DNA of 10,173 nt from the NCBI GenBank assembly GCA_964430665.1, contig CAYSFC010000027.1, forward strand, positions 1 to 10,173, in the 5' to 3' direction. The first letter of the stretch is position 1. Every line of letters starts with the position of its first letter. Below are positions 1 to 6,324 of this stretch, one piece after another. The translations under genes were made by a program, and so were the position numbers. The notes beneath the pieces were generated by a model. The model was given only the letters and a program-made list of their open reading frames with translations. It did no database searches and was not told the origin of the DNA. This stretch comes from JAQUYS01 sp964430665. GTDB lineage: Archaea; Nanobdellota; Nanobdellia; Woesearchaeales; SKGA01.

Positions 1-1379
1 TCTTTTTTTAGCTTTACAATAAATGAGTAAGGTCCTGGAAGTTTGTTTAATTGTTCTTGATGGTTAAATTTGCAGTTATTTTTAATCCAATCTATATTCG
101 GAACCATGATTAGAAATGGTTTTTGGTCTCTTTTTTTAATTTCACGTATTTTTTGAACTGCTTTTTTGTTTGTAGCATCACATCCCAAGCCATATAATGT
201 ATCTGTTGGGTAGATGAATGTTTTGCCTTTAGAAATTTCTTCTCTGATTAAATCTACTTTAGATAATGAAATTAGTTTCGGTTCGACGCCCGATCCACTG
301 CTTACCTGCTCACCACCCGCAGTTATCACCCCTCCACCCAAGCAAACATCTCCTTTGTAAAATACACAGAATTGTCCTGGTGTAACTGCATGTTTTGGTT
401 CGTGGAATGTAATTGTTAAATTTCCGTCTTTAGGAGGATTTAAGATTGCTTTTGCTTCTAAGAATTCACCATATCTAATTTTTGCAGTAACTTCAATAGG
501 TTCTTTTATTTCTTCTAATGTGAAATTATATGGTTTTAGAATTATTTGGTCTTGAGATTTAACTTCTTCTAATTCTTTTGTTACTATAAGTTGGTTTTCT
601 TTTGGATTAAATTTCTTAACATAATGTTTATCTAAAAGATTTAATTTTTTAGTTTGTCCTATTGTATAGAAATGTAATCCTTTGTGTTTTCCTAGTATTT
701 TACCTTCTTGGTTAATTATGTTTCCTTGATTTGTACCTAATTTCTCTTCTATAAATCTAGGAAGGTCTTTTTTTGAGACAAAACATAAATCTTGAGATTG
801 TTTGATTTTTTTGTACGTTTTGAACCCTTCTTTCTCTGCTAATTTGTAAACTTCTTCCTTAGTTAAGTCTCCCAACGGAAGAATTATGTGTTTAAGCATT
901 TCTTGAGGTATCATTGAAAATCCATAAGTTTGGTCTTTACTTGGATCTTTGGAAAGTTTTAGATATGATTTATCTTTGTGTTCTATTTTAGCGTAATGTC
1001 CTGTTGCTACGTAGTAAATATCGTGTTGTTTTGCCCACTCAAGAAGATGTTTGATTTTTAGATTTCTATTACATATAACGCAAGGATTTGGTGTTCTTCT
1101 ATGTTTTAGTTCTTCTATGAAATAACCCATTACTTCTTTTTCAAATTCTTTTTCTACGTTGTAAATGTGGTGTTCTACTCCTAGTTTTTGGCAGATTTCT
1201 TTAGCTCTTTTGAATGATTCTTCTGTGCAACAAGCATTTTCTTTACATTCTGCTGTTGGAGAATCCCATTTAGCTAATTTTAGTGAAACTCCTATTGGAT
1301 CCCATCCTTGTTGTTTTAGTAAAAGTAAGGTCATTGAGGAATCTACTCCTCCACTCATACCTACAACTATTTTTTTCAT
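1..1379 (-). CDS. mnmA: tRNA 2-thiouridylase MnmA fused to a YrdC/Sua5 (TsaC) domain, C-terminus cut by window edge
   Basis: I translated this by hand from ATG 1379-1377. The frame stays open for 459 codons to the left edge. Residues 1-354 are MnmA-like: the PP-loop SGGVDSS (9-15), TPNPCVICN (96-104), TGHYAK (126-131), DQTYGF (149-154), SQDLCF (195-200, second catalytic cysteine Cys199) and the usual family end at VTPGQ...LGGG (332-350). MnmA activates U34 with ATP and replaces O2 with sulfur in tRNA Lys/Glu/Gln. Residues 355-368 are a Gly/Ser linker. From about 369 the chain reads as YrdC/Sua5: IYPTDTLYGLGCDATN (389-404), KKRDQKPF (415-422) and LPGPYSFIVK (447-456), the family that makes threonylcarbamoyl-AMP for t6A37. 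I found no stop or in-frame ATG between the domains, so the second is probably translated only as a fusion. The upstream region is lost in the assembly gap. MnmA is mainly bacterial, so transfer into an archaeal lineage is plausible. Confidence 0.93.
   Translation of the reverse strand, partial: MKKIVVGMSGGVDSSMTLLLLKQQGWDPIGVSLKLAKWDSPTAECKENACCTEESFKRAKEICQKLGVEHHIYNVEKEFEKEVMGYFIEELKHRRTPNPCVICNRNLKIKHLLEWAKQHDIYYVATGHYAKIEHKDKSYLKLSKDPSKDQTYGFSMIPQEMLKHIILPLGDLTKEEVYKLAEKEGFKTYKKIKQSQDLCFVSKKDLPRFIEEKLGTNQGNIINQEGKILGKHKGLHFYTIGQTKKLNLLDKHYVKKFNPKENQLIVTKELEEVKSQDQIILKPYNFTLEEIKEPIEVTAKIRYGEFLEAKAILNPPKDGNLTITFHEPKHAVTPGQFCVFYKGDVCLGGGVITAGGEQVSSGSGVEPKLISLSKVDLIREEISKGKTFIYPTDTLYGLGCDATNKKAVQKIREIKKRDQKPFLIMVPNIDWIKNNCKFNHQEQLNKLPGPYSFIVKLKK
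279..343 (-). other. GC-rich interdomain linker segment in the mnmA-yrdC fusion
   Basis: This stretch encodes the last MnmA residues and the Gly/Ser-rich linker (GGEQVSSGSGVEP, residues 355-367). By hand count 41 of its 65 bases are G or C (about 63%), against roughly 30% in the flanking coding sequence. Codons such as TCG, GGC, GTC, CCG and GGG are rare elsewhere in the window. The frame is intact across it. It may be a remnant of a donor or joining sequence, or simply a Gly/Pro/Ser-rich linker. Confidence 0.6.
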
Positions 1380-1389
1380 GATTTAAGAA

Positions 1390-1489
1390 NNNNNNNNNNN
1401 NNNNNNNNNNNNNNNNNNNNNNNNNNNNNNNNNNNNNNNNNNNNNNNNNNNNNNNNNNNNNNNNNNNNNNNNNNNNNNNNNNNNNNNNN
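1390..1489. other. assembly gap, 100 Ns
   Basis: Exactly 100 Ns, the usual placeholder for a scaffold join of unknown true length. It hides the promoter of the mnmA fusion gene and the region upstream of the toxin-antitoxin operon. Linkage of the two sides rests on scaffolding only. Confidence 0.99.
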
Positions 1490-1551
1490 TTCGGAAATTT
1501 TTTGCAAGATTTAATTAAAGCGTTTATTTTTGAAATTGTTATGAAAACGGA

Positions 1552-1561
1552 ATATTTAAAT
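1552..1561 (+). promoter_or_regulatory. TATA box of the toxin-antitoxin operon
   Basis: ATATTTAAAT with a purine-rich BRE-like stretch just before it (GAAAACGG). A start 24-26 bases downstream falls near 1582. That leaves a short leader carrying GAGGT (1586-1590) seven bases before ATG 1598. This placement argues against translation from the upstream in-frame ATG at 1502, which lies before the TATA box. Confidence 0.55.
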
Positions 1562-1597
1562 AATAGTATGTCTTTAGGTGGTATTGAGGTAATACCT

Positions 1598-1882
1598 ATG
1601 GAATTTAAAAAAGTTACAATATCTTTACCTAAGTCTCTTTATGATGAAGGAATGTTGTTAGTTAAGAGAGGAATGTTTTCTAATTTTAGTGATTTAGTTA
1701 GAAGTGGAATTCGAAGTGAGTTCAAAGAAAATTTGCCAATTTCTAAAGAAATGTATGAAGAGTATTTGGATGAAAAATATATTTACAAAAATAAAGCACT
1801 AGTTGCAAGGTTGCTTAAACCTGTTAAAAAAGAAGATTTGATACGCGTTGATGATTTAGATGAATTTTTTGAGGAGTTATAA
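1598..1882 (+). CDS. ribbon-helix-helix (ParD/CopG-like) antitoxin
   Basis: A 94-aa protein. Residues 1-44 have the ribbon-helix-helix layout. A short N-terminal strand (KKVTISLPKSLYDE) is followed by two helices with SNFSDLVRSGIRSEF, the region that in ParD/CopG proteins forms the DNA-binding dimer. Residues 45-94 are acidic and helical, end in DDLDEFFEEL, and by family precedent would wrap and neutralise the basic toxin. I chose ATG 1598 over the longer 126-aa reading from 1502 because GAGGT sits 7 bases upstream, a TATA box lies between the two starts, and RHH antitoxins normally begin directly with the strand. The toxin gene follows after 2 bases, so the two are surely co-transcribed. By analogy the antitoxin would repress its own promoter. 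Confidence 0.85.
   Translation: MEFKKVTISLPKSLYDEGMLLVKRGMFSNFSDLVRSGIRSEFKENLPISKEMYEEYLDEKYIYKNKALVARLLKPVKKEDLIRVDDLDEFFEEL
1871..1876 (+). promoter_or_regulatory. ribosome-binding site of the toxin gene
   Basis: GAGGAG, 8 bases before the toxin ATG at 1885 and lying inside the last codons of the antitoxin (Glu-Glu-Leu-stop). Translation of toxin and antitoxin is therefore likely coupled. It also supports the first ATG (1885) over a second in-frame ATG at 1897. Confidence 0.6.
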
Positions 1883-1884
1883 GA

Positions 1885-2139
1885 ATGAATTATTTTATGG
1901 ATTTTTCAAAAGAATTTAAGACGAAATTAGAGAAGATTAAAAGAAAAAATAATCTTCTTTCTCAAAGAATAAAGAAAAAAATATCTGAGATTAGGAAAAA
2001 TCCTTTACATTACAAACCTTTAAAGAATAAATTGAAAGGTTTTAGAAGAGTTCATGTAAATTCTTTTGTTATTTTGTTTGAAATTCAAGAAGATGTAATT
2101 ATATTTCGTGAAATTGAACATCATGATGATGCTTATTGA
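1885..2139 (+). CDS. RelE/ParE-superfamily toxin (probable mRNA interferase)
   Basis: An 84-aa, strongly basic protein, the usual size for RelE/ParE toxins. After an N-terminal helical hairpin rich in Lys/Arg (residues 8-38) come the family signatures NPLHYKPLKNKLKGFRRV (39-56), the strand FVILFEI (61-67) and the C-terminal IEHHDDAY (77-84), equivalent to the HR..VY tail of RelE toxins. RelE members cleave mRNA in the ribosomal A site and ParE members act on gyrase; the sequence alone does not separate them with certainty. The partner antitoxin lies 2 bases upstream. The last 7 bases, including the TGA stop, overlap the end of the convergent DNA ligase gene. No inactivating change is visible. 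Confidence 0.87.
   Translation: MNYFMDFSKEFKTKLEKIKRKNNLLSQRIKKKISEIRKNPLHYKPLKNKLKGFRRVHVNSFVILFEIQEDVIIFREIEHHDDAY
1931..1958. repeat. 9-bp perfect inverted repeat inside the toxin gene
   Basis: AGAAGATTA (1931-1939) and TAATCTTCT (1950-1958) are exact reverse complements around a 10-base loop that is all A except one G. In toxin mRNA this could be a hairpin in the early coding region. On the other strand the loop is a T-run that could help end transcripts from the DNA ligase. It may also be chance in AT-rich coding sequence. Confidence 0.5.
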
Positions 2140-3866
2140 CTATAATATAAATCCATAACGTCTTCAACGGAAGCAATATCATCAACTTCTTTATCAGGTC
2201 TTAAACGAATAACTCTTGGGAATCTTAAGGCAAATCCTGAAGAATAATTTATACTTTTTTGAATTTCTTCATAATGAACTTCTATGATGATTTGGGGTTT
2301 AACTCGTATTTCTTTTCCTTTTTCTGAGATTATTAATGGTTCTAAGAGTTTGGTTAGTTCTTCGAAAGTAACTCCTTCTTCACCTTTTTCTTTGAATCCA
2401 GTTCCTACTTTTCCTATTTCTAAATATTCACCATCTTCTTGGCAAGCTAAAACGAATGAGGTTAACCAAGCACTTCGTTTTCCTTCTCCCCATTCAGCTC
2501 CAACTATAACTAAATCTAATTCTTCCATCACAGGTTTGAATTTAATCCAAGCAGTAACTCTCCCGCCAGGTTCATAAAGTCCTTTGAGATCTTTTAACAT
2601 AATTCCTTCATTTCCTGCTTTAAGTGATTCTTCGTAAAATTCTTGTGCTTCTTCCATTGAAGAAATTATTTTTCCTTCGGCAAGAACTATTTGTTTTTCT
2701 TTTTCTGTTAGAATTGATTGTAATATTTCTAATCTTTTTGTGAAGGGTTCTTCTAAAAGAATTTTTTCTTCATTCATAATAACATCAAATACATTTATTT
2801 CCACAGGAAAATTTTTTGACATTTGTTCTATTTCATATTTCCTTCTTATTCTTTGAGAAATCGATTGGAAGGGAAGATATTTTTGTGATTTCGAATCAAA
2901 TCCTACAAGTTCAGAATCTAAGATACAATTTTTTGATTTGACGTTCTCCTGTATTGATTTCACTGCATCTGGAAATTGTTTTGTAACATCTTCTAAACTT
3001 CTTGTGAAAAGAAGAACTTTGTTTTCTTTTTTATGAATTTGAACTCTAAATCCGTCGTATTTATATTCAACTCTGCAAGGAAGGTTAGTTCTTTTGAATG
3101 CTTCTTCGAAAGTTTTTTCTTTTCTTGCAAGCATTGCTTTGCAAGGCGTTCCCACAGTTAGTTGGATTTCTTCTAAAGGTTTTCCTGATTTTATGTGAAT
3201 GATAACTTTTTCTAAATCTGCTGTTAGATCTAAAGAGCGTTTGATTAAATCTTTTTGTTTATTTATGTCTAAATCTGATTTGTAAATTAAATTATTTTTT
3301 TCTTCATCATATTTTAATTCAGTTGTGAAAAACGCGTAAGCAATTGCATCTCTTATAGTTCCTCCTGCAATCCCTATTCTTAAATCTTCTAATACAGTTC
3401 TAACAATAAATTTTGCTTCTAGATTTGAAGCTTGACCTAATAATTTATTTATGTTTGAAAGTTTTATATCTTGGGAACCTATTCCTTCGTGAGTTGCTAA
3501 TTTTTGTAGGGTTTCAAACACTTCTTTTATTGTTAATTCTTTTGAGAATAAAGTTTGTTGTTGTTTTTTTTCACAGAGGTTATACGCTACTTGTCCTAAG
3601 TCTCCTGTTTTTTTGAATTGTTTTATTACTTCAGATTCTGAATGTCCCATTGATTTTGCTATTGATTTTGCAACAAGTTTCCCTGCGACACCTATTTTTT
3701 TTGATTCCCATTCTGGAAAAACTCTTCCTTGAATTAAAAGTAAGACTGGCTTTAAATCTGATTCTTTTATTTTGGGTATGAATTTAGCTAATAAGTATGT
3801 TTTTTTTAGTCTAGAATTAGTTGAATCTAGTGAATTATAAAGTTCTGCAAGTTCTCTGTAAAACAT
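2133..3866 (-). CDS. lig: ATP-dependent DNA ligase, archaeal type
   Basis: A 577-aa protein, full length for archaeal replicative/repair ligases. It seals nicks by adenylating itself, then the 5' phosphate. Residues ~1-200 are the helical DNA-binding domain, ~235-445 the nucleotidyltransferase and ~446-577 the OB fold. Motif I is EYKYDGFR (267-274) with catalytic Lys269. Also present are FTRSLEDVT (287-295, motif III), LDSELVGFD (316-324, IIIa), GNEGIMLKD (418-426, IV), WIKFKP (440-445, V) and RFPRVIRLRPDK (548-559, VI). All nucleotidyltransferase motifs are intact. The start is supported by a TATA box about 25 bases upstream, giving a leaderless mRNA. The gene diverges from the CNNM-like gene and runs into the toxin gene, overlapping its end by 7 bases. 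Confidence 0.97.
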   Translation of the reverse strand: MFYRELAELYNSLDSTNSRLKKTYLLAKFIPKIKESDLKPVLLLIQGRVFPEWESKKIGVAGKLVAKSIAKSMGHSESEVIKQFKKTGDLGQVAYNLCEKKQQQTLFSKELTIKEVFETLQKLATHEGIGSQDIKLSNINKLLGQASNLEAKFIVRTVLEDLRIGIAGGTIRDAIAYAFFTTELKYDEEKNNLIYKSDLDINKQKDLIKRSLDLTADLEKVIIHIKSGKPLEEIQLTVGTPCKAMLARKEKTFEEAFKRTNLPCRVEYKYDGFRVQIHKKENKVLLFTRSLEDVTKQFPDAVKSIQENVKSKNCILDSELVGFDSKSQKYLPFQSISQRIRRKYEIEQMSKNFPVEINVFDVIMNEEKILLEEPFTKRLEILQSILTEKEKQIVLAEGKIISSMEEAQEFYEESLKAGNEGIMLKDLKGLYEPGGRVTAWIKFKPVMEELDLVIVGAEWGEGKRSAWLTSFVLACQEDGEYLEIGKVGTGFKEKGEEGVTFEELTKLLEPLIISEKGKEIRVKPQIIIEVHYEEIQKSINYSSGFALRFPRVIRLRPDKEVDDIASVEDVMDLYYSQ

Positions 3867-3887
3867 AATTGTTGTAGTTTAATCTAG

Positions 3888-3895
3888 TATTTAAG
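3888..3895 (-). promoter_or_regulatory. TATA box of the DNA ligase gene
   Basis: CTTAAATA on the minus strand, centred about 25 bases before the A of the ligase ATG (3866). This predicts transcription starting at or next to the start codon, i.e. a leaderless message. No Shine-Dalgarno-like sequence is seen before the ATG, consistent with that. Confidence 0.55.
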
Positions 3896-3909
3896 TTTTT
3901 AGTTCGACT

Positions 3910-3933
3910 AAAAGCATTCTAAATATTGCTTTT
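3910..3933. repeat. 7-bp inverted repeat between divergent promoters
   Basis: AAAAGCA (3910-3916) and TGCTTTT (3927-3933) are exact reverse complements with a 10-base AT-rich spacer. The element sits between the outward-facing TATA boxes of the DNA ligase and CNNM genes, where an operator could affect both. Short and AT-rich, so chance is possible. Confidence 0.4.
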
Positions 3934-3941
3934 TTTAGGAA

Positions 3942-3951
3942 ATATTTAAAA
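3942..3951 (+). promoter_or_regulatory. TATA box of the CNNM/CorC-like gene
   Basis: ATATTTAAAA, followed by a GAAA-rich purine tract (3951-3966). A start about 26 bases on (near 3972) gives a leader of about 14 bases. That leader carries GTGAT (3976-3980), 5 bases before ATG 3986, which fits the archaeal 16S tail ATCACCTCC. Confidence 0.55.
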
Positions 3952-3985
3952 AGAAAGAAAGAAAACCCTGAGTAAGTGATACTTT

Positions 3986-5194
3986 ATGTGGATGCAAGGA
4001 CTAATATTATTAGTGTTGTTAATTTTATCGGCATTTTTTTCAGGAATTGAAACAGCTCTAGTTTCTTTAAGTGAATTGAAGGTTAGAGCTTTAAAACAAC
4101 AAAAAAAGAAAGGTTCTGAGATTTTAGCTAAATTAAAAGAAAATCAAAGAAGATTAATAATTACTATTTTGTTAGGAAATAATGTTGTGAATGTTGGAGC
4201 ATCTGCTTATTCTGCAGTTATATTAACAAATATGTTTGGAAGCGTAGGTGTTGGTATTGCGACCGGGGGAATGACTTTATTGATTCTAACTTTTGGAGAA
4301 ATATTGCCAAAAACATATTTTGCAAATCATGCTGAAAAAATGGGTTTAAGATTTTCTAGATGTATTTATGTTATGCAAATAGTTTTGTTTCCAATAATTA
4401 TACTTTTTGAGAAATTGTCTGAGCGATTCTCACCAAATATACGAAATAACATAACAGAACATGAAATGAAAGCAATGATTGAAATGGGTGCTGAGGATTT
4501 AGTTCTTCATGAAAAACAAGAAGAACTTATGCAAAGTGTATTTGATTTTGATGATACTGTTGCACGAGAAATAATGACTCCACGAGTGGATGTTTTTGCT
4601 TTGGAAGAAAATTCTAAAATTAAAGATGTTAAGAAAGAAATAAATAAAATGGGTTATTCAAGAATTCCTCTATATAAAGATGAAGTGGATAATATTACAG
4701 GTTATTTTCATATTATTGATTTGTTAAACGCTAATGAAAATCATTCTCTTAAAACTATTTCAAAAAAGGTTCTACATGTTTCCTCTGAAAAAATAATACA
4801 AGAATTATTTATAGAAATGCAAAAGAAGAGACGCCACATTGCCGTTGTTGTTGATGAATTTGGTGGTACTGCAGGAATTATAACTATGGAAGATATTATG
4901 GAAGAACTTGTTGGAGAAATATTTGATGAGAATGATGAAGAAGATCATATAATTAAAAAAATTAAAAAGAACACTTGGCTTGTTGATGGTGATTGCGATA
5001 TTGATGAAATCAACAAAGAACTGGGTCTAGATTTAGATACAGATAGTAATTATGCTTCTATAAACGGATATTTGCAACATAAATTAAAAGATTTGCCTGA
5101 AGAAGGTGAAAAAGTAAATTTAAAGAAAGCAATATTAGAGATAAAGAAAAAAAACGATAGAAAAATTGAAAAAGTTTTAATTAAACTTAAATAA
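3986..5194 (+). CDS. CNNM/CorC (HlyC-like) membrane protein with CBS pair
   Basis: A 402-aa protein with the three-part family layout. Residues 1-~150 are a CNNM (DUF21) membrane domain with hydrophobic stretches near 5-19, 57-83, 86-103 and 127-141. It carries the conserved FFSGIETA (17-24), GNNVVNVGAS (64-73) and GEILPKTYFANHAE (104-117). A CBS pair follows at ~185-312: REIMTPRVDVFALE (194-207) in the first, VVVDEFGGTAGIITMEDI (287-304) in the second. Residues ~322-402 are the CorC_HlyC domain (WLVDGDCDIDEIN, YASINGYLQHKL). Proteins of this family are linked to Mg/Co homeostasis, with CBS domains sensing adenine nucleotides; the old hemolysin label is misleading. GTGAT 5 bases upstream and the TATA box support ATG 3986; ATG 3992 is an alternative. 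Its stop is 2 bases from that of the convergent gene. Confidence 0.93.
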   Translation: MWMQGLILLVLLILSAFFSGIETALVSLSELKVRALKQQKKKGSEILAKLKENQRRLIITILLGNNVVNVGASAYSAVILTNMFGSVGVGIATGGMTLLILTFGEILPKTYFANHAEKMGLRFSRCIYVMQIVLFPIIILFEKLSERFSPNIRNNITEHEMKAMIEMGAEDLVLHEKQEELMQSVFDFDDTVAREIMTPRVDVFALEENSKIKDVKKEINKMGYSRIPLYKDEVDNITGYFHIIDLLNANENHSLKTISKKVLHVSSEKIIQELFIEMQKKRRHIAVVVDEFGGTAGIITMEDIMEELVGEIFDENDEEDHIIKKIKKNTWLVDGDCDIDEINKELGLDLDTDSNYASINGYLQHKLKDLPEEGEKVNLKKAILEIKKKNDRKIEKVLIKLK

Positions 5195-5196
5195 TT

Positions 5197-5655
5197 TTAG
5201 AGAGCTTTTCCAAAACGCATTGGAGGCATGTTTTGAACACCTTTTCTTGGTTTGTAAGATGTTTCAGGCGGTTTATAATTTTTGAATAGTTTTACTGCAT
5301 CAGATAATTCATCCACATCTGCAATTATTATGTTTTGAAATTTTTTTAACCTATCATATGTGTCTTTGTTGTTTGACTGAAAATATTCTTTGTCATCTAA
5401 CACCAACATAACTGGTTTTTTGGGATGTTTAAGACCATATTTCATTGCCGAAGTACTTGAAACTAGTGGTATTGAATTCCCACCATAAACGCACGAATTT
5501 ACTATTACACCTATTGATTTATTATCTGGTGATTTTGATTTAGAAGAAATTTTCTCGAATTCAAAATCAGAGAATTCTTCGTATATTGGAGTCATATCGT
5601 TTTCAAATTCAGATATGTATGCTATTAAATTAGGATTTATTTTTGTTGTAGTCAT
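5197..5655 (-). CDS. hypothetical protein, Rossmann-like alternating strand/helix core
   Basis: A 152-aa protein that I do not recognise. The middle has alternating hydrophobic strands and helices: SIGVIVNSCVYGG (47-59), KPVMLVLDDKEYF (79-91) and FQNIIIADVDELSDAVKLF (106-124). This pattern suggests a three-layer alpha/beta fold of the flavodoxin, receiver or Rossmann kind, but I see no receiver phosphorylation set or nucleotide-binding glycine loop that would decide it. The C-terminal ~25 residues are Pro- and Arg/Lys-rich (YKPRKGVQNMPPMRFGKAL), probably an exposed tail. No signal peptide or membrane segment is seen, so it is probably cytosolic. A TATA box centred about 27 bases before ATG 5655 predicts a leaderless transcript. 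It shares a 100-base divergent promoter region with the membrane protein at 5756. Confidence 0.75.
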   Translation of the reverse strand: MTTTKINPNLIAYISEFENDMTPIYEEFSDFEFEKISSKSKSPDNKSIGVIVNSCVYGGNSIPLVSSTSAMKYGLKHPKKPVMLVLDDKEYFQSNNKDTYDRLKKFQNIIIADVDELSDAVKLFKNYKPPETSYKPRKGVQNMPPMRFGKAL

Positions 5656-5676
5656 AAATTGTTGGAATTAAGTTTG

Positions 5677-5688
5677 TTTTATAAATTT
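5677..5688 (-). promoter_or_regulatory. TATA box of the 152-aa hypothetical gene
   Basis: AAATTTATAAAA on the minus strand, centred 27 bases before ATG 5655. It places transcription initiation at or within a base or two of the start codon. No ribosome-binding site is visible in the short stretch between, consistent with leaderless expression. Confidence 0.55.
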
Positions 5689-5704
5689 TTTCCGGAAATA
5701 TTTC
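5689..5704. promoter_or_regulatory. two overlapping palindromes between divergent promoters (candidate operator)
   Basis: TTTCCGGAAA (5689-5698) is a perfect 10-bp palindrome. It overlaps a second, GAAATATTTC (5695-5704). They abut the minus-strand TATA box (5677-5688) and lie 14 bases before the plus-strand TATA box (5718-5727). A regulator or BRE-binding factor here could affect both genes. This is inference from position and symmetry only. Confidence 0.4.
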
Positions 5705-5717
5705 GGTTTTTTATTGG

Positions 5718-5727
5718 TTAAATATAA
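5718..5727 (+). promoter_or_regulatory. TATA box of the single-pass membrane protein gene
   Basis: TTAAATATAA. A start about 26 bases downstream (near 5749) leaves a leader of roughly 7 bases before ATG 5756. Because this element lies downstream of an in-frame TTG at 5714, it excludes TTG as the start if the promoter is real. Confidence 0.5.
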
Positions 5728-5755
5728 GTCTAAATTTGATTTAAATTATGTTACA

Positions 5756-6319
5756 ATGGGACAAGATTTAATTGAGGATGCTGTTGAGTATGTTGGGGAG
5801 CACATTAGACCTTTTATTGTTGGTACACTTGTATTGGCTAGTGTGATAGGTGTTGGACTTCACACCAAATATTCGGGAAATAAAATTTATGAAGGTTCTT
5901 TGGGTAGAGAGAATATACATTATACTTACGAAGAAGAAAAAACTGAAAATCTTTTTAATAAGGAAAATAAATTAACAATAAATGAAGGGGATGTGAAATA
6001 TGAATGTTTTGATTCAGAGGATGAGACTGCTTTAGATTGGTTTAGTTTGTATGATTCACCAATACATAAAGATCAATTGGAAAAAATAGTTATCACTAAT
6101 TTTGATGGGAAAAGAAACATATATAGAAATCCTTACAAAAATGGAATAAATCGTATAAACACTAAAACAAGAGAAGGACAAATAGCTAAACAAATATTTG
6201 ATAAAATGAATCCAATTTATAATGAAATTAGAGAAGATATAAGAGATGAGTTGCGAGTTCAGCATGAGTATGACAGTAAATTGTTTATAGAGAATTTGGA
6301 TAATTTATCATCGAAATAA
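5756..6319 (+). CDS. hypothetical single-pass membrane protein
   Basis: A 187-aa protein that I do not recognise. A short N-terminal part (residues 1-17) precedes one clear hydrophobic segment, PFIVGTLVLASVIGVGL (19-35). The rest (36-187) is hydrophilic and charged: an acidic Tyr/Glu-rich stretch (55-75), a central DWFSLYD region with KIVITNFDGKRNIY (110-123), and a helical, charged end (143-182). Lys38 directly after the segment and the absence of a cleavage site fit an anchor, but topology is uncertain. I prefer ATG 5756 to the in-frame TTG 5714 because a TATA box lies between them. It diverges from the 152-aa gene; joint function is possible but unproven. No conserved catalytic motif was seen. 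Confidence 0.75.
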   Translation: MGQDLIEDAVEYVGEHIRPFIVGTLVLASVIGVGLHTKYSGNKIYEGSLGRENIHYTYEEEKTENLFNKENKLTINEGDVKYECFDSEDETALDWFSLYDSPIHKDQLEKIVITNFDGKRNIYRNPYKNGINRINTKTREGQIAKQIFDKMNPIYNEIREDIRDELRVQHEYDSKLFIENLDNLSSK

Positions 6320-6324
6320 AAAGA

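Noticed and set aside
1165..1386. 73-codon plus-strand ORF
   Set aside because: It lies antisense within the well-supported MnmA coding frame and shows no promoter, ribosome-binding site or protein-like pattern.
1502..1597. Longer N-terminus for the antitoxin (ATG 1502)
   Set aside because: The TATA box at 1552-1561 and GAGGT at 1586-1590 both point to ATG 1598, and the extra residues do not look like RHH protein.
2284..3616. Plus-strand ORFs at 2284-2577 and 3413-3616
   Set aside because: Both are antisense to the DNA ligase, whose motifs are intact across these stretches. The hydrophobic Leu-rich translation is typical of antisense reading.
5714..5755. TTG start at 5714 for the single-pass membrane protein
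   Set aside because: The best TATA box (5718-5727) lies after it, and no ribosome-binding site precedes it.
6056..6265. Minus-strand 69-codon ORF
   Set aside because: Antisense to the membrane-protein gene with no TATA box or ribosome-binding site; composition is that of an AT-rich shadow frame.
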